Source of the DNA: RGIG1934 sp964492545
GTDB lineage: Bacteria; Bacillota; Clostridia; Lachnospirales; Lachnospiraceae
Assembly: GCA_964492545.1 (NCBI GenBank)
Contig: CAZBKO010000005.1
Span: forward strand, 1-47,736
Direction: 5' to 3'
Length of the DNA: 47,736 nucleotides
A program made the position numbers and the translations under genes. The first letter of the stretch is position 1. The number at the start of each line of letters is the position of its first letter. The notes under the pieces were generated by a model. It saw only the letters and a program-made list of their open reading frames with translations. It made no database searches and was not told where the DNA came from. This document shows, one piece after another, positions 7,816 through 15,010 of the stretch.

Positions 7816-8615
7816 TGCTATTTGAAATGCTTATGTCAATAATAGTGTTTGGCATGATATTTATCCACCCTGTGTACATTGCAAGCTCACTCATCGCAGG
7901 AGCTGCATTGTATATCGTGCTTAATGGTGTGCGTGCAGTGAAAATGATATTACGAATATTTCCATTTGCCATAATGGTCGCGCTGATAAATCCAATATTT
8001 AACACGGCTGGAACAAGAATACTATTCACATATGCAGGCGACAGAAGCTATACCCTGGAAGCACTTTTGTATGGAGTATGTATTGCCGGAATGCTTATGC
8101 TTATGATATGCTGGTGCGGATGTCTTGGTAATATCATGACGTCTGAGAGAATTTCGTATATACTAAATGGAAAGCTCCTCACATTTTCCATGATATTTAC
8201 CATGATTTTGAATCTGATTCCACATTTGAAAAGAAAGTCTGACAGTGTGAAGGGTGCGCGAAGTGCCATAGGAAAAAGTGGTGGAAGACAGGAAATGGCT
8301 CTGAGGCTTGGAATACTTACAGGAGCTGCGCTTGAGGAATCCGTAATGCGGGCAGACAGTATGAAATGCCGCGGATATGGAGCAGGTAAAAGAACGAATT
8401 TTCATATTTATAAATTCAGAAGAAGCGATGGGTTATGGCTTATATATATAAATGCTGTGATAGCGCTTATTATCATATGCACAGTGTTTGGAGGTGCTGC
8501 GGCTCAGTTTATTCCTGAGATAAATATTGCAGGAGCTTCCGCTTACACAGGCGTTGGAATATTGGCGTATATAGCACTTCTGTCAACGCCATTTATAATG
8601 AAAATAATTGATTAG
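7785..8615 (+). CDS. ecfT: ECF transporter T component (first copy)
   Basis: This is a polytopic membrane protein with about six helices and, near the C-terminal third, the coupling helix motif typical of EcfT/CbiQ: MKCRGYGAGKR at about residues 185-195. EcfT links the substrate-binding S component to the ATPases. I chose the ATG at 7785 (product starting MGFFKRYNP), which has GGAG at 7771-7774; the in-frame ATG at 7728 lies well inside the upstream gene and would add an implausible polar extension. The fused ATPase gene begins 21 bases downstream. A second EcfT in the same cluster resembles it from the first residues. Confidence 0.85.
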   Translation: MGFFKRYNPVVLFEMLMSIIVFGMIFIHPVYIASSLIAGAALYIVLNGVRAVKMILRIFPFAIMVALINPIFNTAGTRILFTYAGDRSYTLEALLYGVCIAGMLMLMICWCGCLGNIMTSERISYILNGKLLTFSMIFTMILNLIPHLKRKSDSVKGARSAIGKSGGRQEMALRLGILTGAALEESVMRADSMKCRGYGAGKRTNFHIYKFRRSDGLWLIYINAVIALIIICTVFGGAAAQFIPEINIAGASAYTGVGILAYIALLSTPFIMKIID

Positions 8616-8636
8616 TGAGACTACAAGGAGATATCG

Positions 8637-10250
8637 ATGAAAATATATTCACTGGAAAATTTGAATTTTGCATATATGTCTGCACCGAAGAAACTGGTGC
8701 TTGATAATGTATCCCTCGAGGTTAATCAGGGAGATTACATCGCCATTTGCGGACGCAGTGGAAGTGGTAAAACAACATTGCTCAGACATCTTAAGGGTGC
8801 GATAACTCCCTATGGAAAATGTAGTGGAAGCGTTATTTATAAGGATAAGGCGTTGAAGGATGTGGATCTTAGAACGCAGTCATCAGAAATTGGATTTGTT
8901 ATGCAGAATCCGGACAATCAAATTGTGACTGACAAGGTGTGGCATGAGCTGGCATTTGGGCTTGAGAGTCTTTCCTATGACCAGAATACTATGAGAACCA
9001 GAGTCGCTGAAATGGCCAGCTATTTTGGTATTCAGGCATGGTTTGAAAAGAATGTGTCGGAGTTATCCGGAGGACAGAAGCAGCTGCTAAATCTTGCATC
9101 AATTATGGCAATGCAGCCAGAGGTAATTATTTTAGATGAACCAACAAGCCAGCTTGACCCAATAGCTGCGTCAGATTTTTTAAATACAATACACAAAATA
9201 AATAAAGAGCTTGGTACAACGATAATCATTACAGAACACAGACTTGAGGAAATTCTGCCTGTGGCTGACCGGGTTATTATCATGGAAAATGGTCATAACA
9301 CAATTCAGGGTACGCCATATGAGGTGGGACGGAGACTGTGGGAGCAGCACAGTGAAATGATGTATGCAATGCCATCACCAATGCAGATATATTTTGGCTG
9401 TGGCATGGATAAAGATGCACCGCTTACTGTAAGAGAGGGAAGAGCTTGGATTGATTCCTATATTGAGGGAAAAAACGTTGATACAAATATTATTCAGCCA
9501 GAGGTACAGGAGGATATAAAGGATATTGCGTTGGCAATCAAGGAAATATGGTACAGATATAACAAGAAGTCTGAGGACGTAATACGCGGATTATCACTGA
9601 ATATACCTAAAGGAAAAATATTTTCCATAGTGGGTGGAAATGGAACCGGAAAGTCCACATTGCTCAAAATAATATGTGGAATATATAAGCCATACAGGGG
9701 TAAGATAAAAGTGAATGGAAAAATATCCATGCTTCCTCAGGACCCATTGACATTGTTTGTTAAGAAGACGGTCAGGGAGGAGCTTATGGAGATGGTTAGC
9801 GGCAGCAATCGTGAGGAATTAATCATGAAAATGGCCGTCAAATGCAGCATAGAGAATTTGTTGGATTCGCACCCCTATGATATATCCGGCGGTGAAGCAC
9901 AAAGAGTGGCAATTGCAAAGGTTATGCTGACAACTCCGGATATACTTGTGCTTGATGAGCCGACTAAGGGCATGGACAATTTCTTTAAAAGAGAATTTGC
10001 TTCCATACTCAGAGAATTGAAGGCAGAGAATACTACCATAATTATGGTTAGTCATGATGTTGAATTCTGCGCAAAATACACAGACCATGTGGCGATGCTT
10101 TTTAATGGTGATGTGATTGCATCGAATACTCCAAGAAGATTTTTTGCCCGGAACAGTTTTTACACAACTGCTGCAAACAGAATGTGCAGACATTTATGTA
10201 AATATGCAGTGACAAATGAGGATGTAATTAAATTATGTGGAAAAGAGTAA
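8637..10250 (+). CDS. ECF transporter fused double ATPase (EcfA-EcfA')
   Basis: Two complete ABC ATPase domains are joined in one 537-residue chain. The first has Walker A GRSGSGKTT at 39-47, signature LSGGQKQ, Walker B VIILDEPTSQLD and a switch His in TEHRLEE. The second has Walker A GGNGTGKST near 332-341, signature ISGGEAQR, Walker B ILVLDEPTKGMD and the switch His in VSHD. Both sites look competent for ATP hydrolysis. Fused ATPases occur in dedicated ECF systems such as the CbrTUV type, rather than the shared-module ECF. Its 3' end overlaps the S component start by 16 bases. Confidence 0.92.
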   Translation: MKIYSLENLNFAYMSAPKKLVLDNVSLEVNQGDYIAICGRSGSGKTTLLRHLKGAITPYGKCSGSVIYKDKALKDVDLRTQSSEIGFVMQNPDNQIVTDKVWHELAFGLESLSYDQNTMRTRVAEMASYFGIQAWFEKNVSELSGGQKQLLNLASIMAMQPEVIILDEPTSQLDPIAASDFLNTIHKINKELGTTIIITEHRLEEILPVADRVIIMENGHNTIQGTPYEVGRRLWEQHSEMMYAMPSPMQIYFGCGMDKDAPLTVREGRAWIDSYIEGKNVDTNIIQPEVQEDIKDIALAIKEIWYRYNKKSEDVIRGLSLNIPKGKIFSIVGGNGTGKSTLLKIICGIYKPYRGKIKVNGKISMLPQDPLTLFVKKTVREELMEMVSGSNREELIMKMAVKCSIENLLDSHPYDISGGEAQRVAIAKVMLTTPDILVLDEPTKGMDNFFKREFASILRELKAENTTIIMVSHDVEFCAKYTDHVAMLFNGDVIASNTPRRFFARNSFYTTAANRMCRHLCKYAVTNEDVIKLCGKE

Positions 10251-10930
10251 TAACTCTGGCAGAAATAGTAGTGCTGCCATTAATTATTGTATTTGTAACA
10301 TTATTTTCAGACAGAAAATATTATATGCTGAGTTCAGCAGCTTTGATGGGAATACTCATACTGTGCTGGCGTTTTTATGATAGTGGCAGACCTCAGGCGA
10401 GAGAGATAGTGGTTATTGCTGTTATGTGTGCCCTAACGGTTATATGCAGAGCTGTGTTTGCCATGATTCCACATGTAATGCCTGCAGCGGCAATCATAAT
10501 TATTGCGGGGATGGCGCTTGGTGAACAGCCGGGATTTCTAGTGGGAAGTATGAGTATATTTGTGTCGAATTTCTTTGCCGGTCAGGGTCCATGGACCATA
10601 TGGCAAATGTTTGCTTACGGACTTCTTGGATATCTTGCAGGCTTTTTGTATAGAAAGAAGATAATAAAAAACAGCATTTTTTCAGCGGGTGTATTCGCGG
10701 TTTTGGCAATGGTGCTGATAGTGGGTCCAATACTTGATACCTGCACATTATGTACAATCAGCACTGTGTATACAGCTAAGTCAGCGGCGGCAATATATTT
10801 GACAGGACTACCAATCAATGTTATTCATGGTGTCGGAGCAGCTGTGGGAATATCCTTGTTTTTGCATTTGCTTATGGAAAAGCTTGATAGGATTAAATTA
10901 AAATATGGGATGGTGGATAATGAAATTTGA
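10235..10930 (+). CDS. ECF transporter S component, probable corrinoid (CbrT-like) specificity
   Basis: A 231-residue membrane protein with about six helices. It has the pattern of a group of ECF S components: a RxxFxxIPHVMPAAAIIII helix, then GxxxGFLVGSMSIFVSNFFAGQGPWTIWQM. The GQGPWTxWQMFA stretch and the conserved Arg and Pro before it are, as I recall, typical of S components related to CbrT, a vitamin B12 transporter shown in Lactobacillus. The nearby DUF4430 gene supports corrinoid uptake. No cobalamin riboswitch is visible in the window, so regulation by B12 is not shown. Queuosine or another vitamin is the alternative substrate. Confidence 0.8.
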   Translation: MWKRVITLAEIVVLPLIIVFVTLFSDRKYYMLSSAALMGILILCWRFYDSGRPQAREIVVIAVMCALTVICRAVFAMIPHVMPAAAIIIIAGMALGEQPGFLVGSMSIFVSNFFAGQGPWTIWQMFAYGLLGYLAGFLYRKKIIKNSIFSAGVFAVLAMVLIVGPILDTCTLCTISTVYTAKSAAAIYLTGLPINVIHGVGAAVGISLFLHLLMEKLDRIKLKYGMVDNEI

Positions 10931-11759
10931 CAGCTTTCATCCGGGAATTAATTTGATATTTTTTGTGACTGTACTTATGTGCAGCTGCATGTTTACACAT
11001 CCGGTGTACGTGGGGATTTCATTTGCCGGGGCGGTATTATGCTCTCTTGTTATGAGGGGAAAAAGAGCGGCACTTAGGGATGTTATTATTGTGGCGGGCG
11101 CAGCAGTGTATACACTTGGCTATATATATTTTCACAACTTTGGAGTCACTGTTATTGCCCATACCATGAAGGGAAATCAAATTACCCTCGAAGCGATAAT
11201 GTATGGTTCAATTGTGGGCATTAAACTGGCGGCTTTTATTATGTGGAGCACGTGCCTTGTATATGTGATGACTACGGATAAAATTGTGTATTTAGCCGGA
11301 AAGCTGTCACCTAAATTATCCCTGTATCTGGCTATGATATTTAGGATTGGACCAAGGTGCTCCCATCAGTCGGTGAAAATTTCAGAATCCGGACGGGGGA
11401 TTGGCAAAAAACAATTCATGTTTTTTAGAAAATGTTCTATGATGATATCATGGTTCATTGAAACAATGTCACAGATGGGATGCAGCATGAAATGCCGTGG
11501 CTACACTCTAAGTGGAAGAACTGCATTTTCAAAATACAGATTTGATAACAGGGACAGAATTCTTGTTATTTGCATGTTTGCAGGAATAACCGCAGTATGT
11601 ATGGCGGCAATTCTAGGTCAGACAGGCATGATATACAATCCGGAAATAATTTACAGAAAGCAGACAAACATATCCTACATTTTTTATGTATTTTACGGAA
11701 TGTTTTGTATGATACCGGTGGAAAATTCAATTGCTTTCATATGGAGGAAAAATGAGTAA
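10920..11759 (+). CDS. ECF transporter T component (second copy)
   Basis: This is a second EcfT/CbiQ-type membrane protein of about 279 residues, carrying MKCRGYTLSGR at the coupling helix position. Its start at 10920 (product MKFDSFHPG) aligns with the N-terminus of the first T protein in the cluster and has GGTGG just upstream; an in-frame ATG at 10905 is possible. It overlaps the S component by 11 bases and the next gene by eight. Two T proteins with one fused ATPase and one S protein differ from the usual 1:1 arrangement. They might form a T-T' pair or work alternately. Confidence 0.83.
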   Translation: MKFDSFHPGINLIFFVTVLMCSCMFTHPVYVGISFAGAVLCSLVMRGKRAALRDVIIVAGAAVYTLGYIYFHNFGVTVIAHTMKGNQITLEAIMYGSIVGIKLAAFIMWSTCLVYVMTTDKIVYLAGKLSPKLSLYLAMIFRIGPRCSHQSVKISESGRGIGKKQFMFFRKCSMMISWFIETMSQMGCSMKCRGYTLSGRTAFSKYRFDNRDRILVICMFAGITAVCMAAILGQTGMIYNPEIIYRKQTNISYIFYVFYGMFCMIPVENSIAFIWRKNE

Positions 11760-13398
11760 AAACAAAAGACGTATATTTTTAGTGTCATCGTTACTGATAT
11801 TTGGCATCTTAATTGCAGTAACAATAATGACATCCGACAGTGTACATGCAGATGGTTATGTGCCAAAAGCATATTCCACAGCAGCAGCACTTCTGCCACC
11901 TGTAATTGCAATCGTGCTCGCCCTTATTACAAAAGAGGTATACTCTTCATTGTTTGTGGGAATTATTGCAGGAGGTCTTCTCTATGCAAATGGAAACCTT
12001 GTACTTATGATAAATACAGTATTTTACAAGGAGGAGGGCGGTCTTGTACAGAAGCTGGCAAATAGTTGGAATGTGGGTATTCTTGTATTTCTTGTGATAC
12101 TTGGAACGCTCGTTGCCCTTATGAATAAGGCAGGTGGCTCGGCAGCCTTTGGTAAATGGGCATCTAAGCATATCAAAACAAGAATAGGTGCGCAGCTTGC
12201 GACAGTCGTACTCGGCGCATTAATATTTGTTGATGATTATTTTAACTGTCTTACCGTAGGTTCGGTAATGAGACCTGTAACTGACAGACATCAGGTATCT
12301 AGAGCAAAGCTGGCGTACCTAATTGATGCAACAGCAGCACCAATATGTATTATTGCACCAGTTTCATCCTGGGCTGCAGCTGTGACATCATCGGTTCCAG
12401 AGGATGCTGGAATAAATGGATTTACAATGTTTCTAAGAACGATACCATATAATTTTTATGCAATATTGACAATTGTTATGATGCTTCTTGTAACCATTCT
12501 TAAGGTCGATTTCGGCGCCATGAAAAAGCATGAAGTAAATGCAATCAATGGAGATTTGTATACAACTGCGGCCAGACCATATGGAAATGATGAATATGAG
12601 GATGTTGAAACAAAGGGCACAGTTATGGACCTTGTGTTTCCTGTGGTAGTGCTTATTGGATGCTGCATCGCCGGAATGGTATACACAGGAGGCTTCTTTA
12701 GCGGAACTAATTTTGTGGATGCATTTGCCAATGCGGATGCATCAAAGGGACTTGTTTTGGGAAGTGTTGTTACGCTAATAATTACTTTTGTGTTTTATAT
12801 GAGCAGAGGCGTTATGAACTTCAAGGAATTTACGGAGTGTATTCCGGAGGGATTTAAGTCTATGGTTGCTCCAATACTTATATTGACCATGGCGTGGACG
12901 CTTTCAGGAATGACAGAAATTCTTGGAGCTAAATTCTTCGTTGCCGATCTTGTTTCAGGTTCGGCTTCGGCAATGAAAATATTCCTGCCGGCGGTTATCT
13001 TTGTTGTAGCACTGTTTCTTGCATTTGCAACAGGAACGAGCTGGGGAACCTTTGCAATACTTATACCGATTGTATGTAATGCATTTCCAGGCGGTGAGAT
13101 GCAGGTTATTGCCATAGCAGCCTGCTTATCAGGTGCTGTATGTGGTGACCACTGTTCACCAATTTCAGATACAACGATTATGGCTTCAGCCGGAGCACAC
13201 TGCGATCATGTAAATCATGTTTCAACGCAGATTATATATGTTATGGTTGCCGCAAGCGTGTCCCTTGTGGGTTATATTCTTGCAGGAATATTAGGTAAAT
13301 TATATGGAAAAGTAGCTATTGTTTCGCTTCCAATATGTGCTATACTAATGGTAGGTGTTATATTAGCGATTCGCCATTTTAGCGGAACGGATGAGTGA
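11752..13398 (+). CDS. NhaC-family Na+/H+ antiporter
   Basis: A 548-residue polytopic membrane protein of the NhaC/ion-transporter superfamily. Family marks include FATGTSWGTFAILIPI and GDHCSPISDTTIMAS in the C-terminal half and VDDYFNCLTVG in the middle. A signal-like hydrophobic helix near the N-terminus precedes the first conserved block. Start ATG 11752 has GGAGG at 11742-11746; the frame opens earlier (11731) but inside the previous gene. It overlaps the second EcfT gene by eight bases, so it is in the same transcript. The ion pair exchanged cannot be fixed from sequence; related family members carry amino acids or malate-lactate with Na+. Confidence 0.87.
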   Translation: MSKNKRRIFLVSSLLIFGILIAVTIMTSDSVHADGYVPKAYSTAAALLPPVIAIVLALITKEVYSSLFVGIIAGGLLYANGNLVLMINTVFYKEEGGLVQKLANSWNVGILVFLVILGTLVALMNKAGGSAAFGKWASKHIKTRIGAQLATVVLGALIFVDDYFNCLTVGSVMRPVTDRHQVSRAKLAYLIDATAAPICIIAPVSSWAAAVTSSVPEDAGINGFTMFLRTIPYNFYAILTIVMMLLVTILKVDFGAMKKHEVNAINGDLYTTAARPYGNDEYEDVETKGTVMDLVFPVVVLIGCCIAGMVYTGGFFSGTNFVDAFANADASKGLVLGSVVTLIITFVFYMSRGVMNFKEFTECIPEGFKSMVAPILILTMAWTLSGMTEILGAKFFVADLVSGSASAMKIFLPAVIFVVALFLAFATGTSWGTFAILIPIVCNAFPGGEMQVIAIAACLSGAVCGDHCSPISDTTIMASAGAHCDHVNHVSTQIIYVMVAASVSLVGYILAGILGKLYGKVAIVSLPICAILMVGVILAIRHFSGTDE

Positions 13399-13408
13399 GA
13401 GGAAAGAT

Positions 13409-13651
13409 ATGAAAACAATTTCTATTAGTCAGATTATTGAGTTAAATAATATTTTAAAAAATAAGGGGCTGCATTTCAAGATACATATGCATGATGCTTG
13501 TGGCGGTCAAAGCTTTTCAATTGAAGCTGAGGATAAGGCAGCATGTGAAGGTTATTATGATGAAATGTACGAAACTATTGATGAATTTTTTGAAAAAGAA
13601 CACACAGAGCTGAATTATTATGAAGGTAAGATGGGGTTTGGCGTGAAGTAG
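13409..13651 (+). CDS. Small conserved protein, possibly RDAC family
   Basis: An 80-residue soluble protein with an HDACGGQSF motif near residue 29-37 and an acidic C-terminal half. It resembles what I recall as the RDAC family of small clostridial proteins of unknown function, in which HDAC would replace RDAC; this assignment is uncertain. I favour ATG 13409, preceded by GAGAGGA, over ATG 13391, which overlaps the antiporter stop. It lies between the antiporter and an intact GGDEF gene. Confidence 0.7.
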   Translation: MKTISISQIIELNNILKNKGLHFKIHMHDACGGQSFSIEAEDKAACEGYYDEMYETIDEFFEKEHTELNYYEGKMGFGVK

Positions 13652-13678
13652 TGCATATCTTAGGAGGACATACACTAG

Positions 13679-14737
13679 ATGAAGAGACTTAGGACAATAT
13701 TAAAGTGGTTTATGACATTATGTGTTATAACGTTAATTGTCATGGTTGTGAAAATGTTTGTTATGATTGAGGATAATCAGGGAAATGCCAGAGTTGTGAA
13801 TTATACAGGTATTGTGCGTGGCGGAATACAGAGATTAGTTAAGCAGGAGCTTAGAAGAGCCAAGAATGATGGACTTATGCTGTATATTGATGATGTTCTC
13901 AAGGAACTCAATGGGGACGGAGAGAAATATAATCTGGTAAAGATAAAAGACAAGCAGTACAAGAATGACCTTTTGGCAGTTACGGATGAATGGAAGACTG
14001 TTAAGAGTTATATCTATTATTTTAGAGGTGACGGCCAGAAATATATTGAGCAGCTTTACATTGCCAGTGAGAGTGCATATGAGCTGACAAATAATCTTGT
14101 TGCTTCAACGGAGAAGTATGCTGATACCATAGCGGATAATCTTAAGAGACTGCAGTATGTTATGGTTGGGGATATTATTTTGATTCTCTTAGTGCTTATG
14201 GGGCAGGTGGTTGAAGGCATTAGGCTTGCTAATGTTAACAGACGTCTAAATAACATGGCATATGTTGACGAGAATACAGGATTACCCAACAAGAGATGCT
14301 GTGAGGATAAGCTGCATGATGGAGGAATTATCACTGATAAAGAGAATGCATGCTGCATTATGTTTGACCTTAATAATTTAAAGATAATCAATGATACCAA
14401 AGGACATAAGGTCGGAGATATATTGATTTACAATTTTGCACATTTGCTTAGAATGGCTGCACCAAGAAATATGTTTGTTGGACGTTTTGGCGGAGATGAA
14501 TTTATTGCGATACTTAGAAACTGTACAGAAGCAGAGATTCAGAATTATATTATTAATCTTAATACAAGTGTTAAGCACTACAATGAGAACGAAGATAATA
14601 TTCAAATAAGCTTTGCATATGGCTATGCATTATCCAATGGATATGAGGGTGTAACAATGCAGCTTCTTATGGATATTGCAGACAAGAAGATGTATGAGAA
14701 GAAGTCGGAAATGAAGAAGGGCGAGGCCGGAATCTAA
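13679..14737 (+). CDS. Membrane diguanylate cyclase (GGDEF), apparently intact
   Basis: A 352-residue protein with a hydrophobic helix at about 10-30, a periplasm-type sensor region of about 125 residues, a second helix at about 158-178, and a C-terminal GGDEF domain. The active-site motif GGDEF is at 271-275, and FDLNNLKIINDTKGH gives the substrate-binding Asn/Asp positions. It should make cyclic di-GMP from two GTP at the membrane. No RxxD inhibitory site is seen before GGDEF. AGGAGG lies 13 bases before the ATG. It is the last gene of the long co-directional cluster, whose other GGDEF gene is broken. Confidence 0.9.
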   Translation: MKRLRTILKWFMTLCVITLIVMVVKMFVMIEDNQGNARVVNYTGIVRGGIQRLVKQELRRAKNDGLMLYIDDVLKELNGDGEKYNLVKIKDKQYKNDLLAVTDEWKTVKSYIYYFRGDGQKYIEQLYIASESAYELTNNLVASTEKYADTIADNLKRLQYVMVGDIILILLVLMGQVVEGIRLANVNRRLNNMAYVDENTGLPNKRCCEDKLHDGGIITDKENACCIMFDLNNLKIINDTKGHKVGDILIYNFAHLLRMAAPRNMFVGRFGGDEFIAILRNCTEAEIQNYIINLNTSVKHYNENEDNIQISFAYGYALSNGYEGVTMQLLMDIADKKMYEKKSEMKKGEAGI

Positions 14738-14745
14738 ATTAACAC

Positions 14746-14816
14746 ATCTGTTTTTGTGTAAATTGCACAATTTGGATACACGCTATTTGTACAAAACAGA
14801 TAAATTACACAAAACG
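14746..14816. repeat. Overlapping inverted repeats before the PTS promoter
   Basis: The segment ATCTGTTTTTGT (14746-14757) is mirrored by ACAAAACAGAT (14791-14801), and TGTGTAAATT (14756-14765) is partly mirrored by AAATTACACA (14802-14811). A small internal repeat AAATTG-CA-CAATTT also occurs near 14760-14773. The two long pairs are mutually exclusive. The region may hold the end of the upstream transcript or an operator for the PTS promoter at 14818; I cannot tell which. Confidence 0.45.
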
Positions 14817-14817
14817 C

Positions 14818-14846
14818 TTGACGAATGAATTTGATAATGTTATTCT
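14818..14846 (+). promoter_or_regulatory. Promoter of the PTS gene
   Basis: TTGACG at 14818-14823 and TATTCT at 14841-14846 are 17 bases apart, and a TG at 14838-14839 gives an extended -10. Transcription would start near 14853, about 24 bases before the antiterminator element. An AAAACGCTT core resembling a CcpA site overlaps the -35, but only about half of that consensus matches. Confidence 0.7.
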
Positions 14847-14875
14847 AAGTTCATAAACAAACTGAATATTTTACC

Positions 14876-14904
14876 GAGGTGTTACTGGTAATGCAGGCAA
14901 GACT
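14876..14904 (+). promoter_or_regulatory. RAT ribonucleic antiterminator (BglG/LicT type)
   Basis: The leader RNA contains GTGTTACTG (14879-14887) and GCAGGCAAGAC (14893-14903), separated by five bases. This closely matches the RAT consensus bound by BglG/LicT/SacY antiterminators (TTGTTACTG...GCAGGCAAAAC). Its 3' end overlaps the 5' arm of the following terminator, so protein binding would block termination. No BglG-type gene is in the window, so the regulator must lie elsewhere. Confidence 0.85.
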
Positions 14905-14962
14905 GGGTTGTACGACATGTATATATTTTTATATGCAATTGTTGATACGGCGCAGTTTTTTT
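14902..14962 (+). terminator. Leader terminator of the PTS gene
   Basis: ACTGGGTTGTA (14902-14912) pairs with TACGGCGCAGT (14946-14956), eleven positions with one mismatch and two G-U pairs, followed by seven Ts (14956-14962). It lies between the promoter and the PTS start codon and overlaps the RAT, so it is the conditional terminator controlled by antitermination. Confidence 0.75.
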
Positions 14963-15010
14963 ATGTATCGGAAAAGAAAACAAAAACAAATTTTAAAGGA
15001 GGTCATTATT

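Noticed and set aside
14879..15010. N-terminal extension of the PTS protein from a GTG at 14879
   Set aside because: This stretch is the RAT and leader terminator. AAAGGAGGT before 15011 and the usual family start at MASKYDG set the true start.
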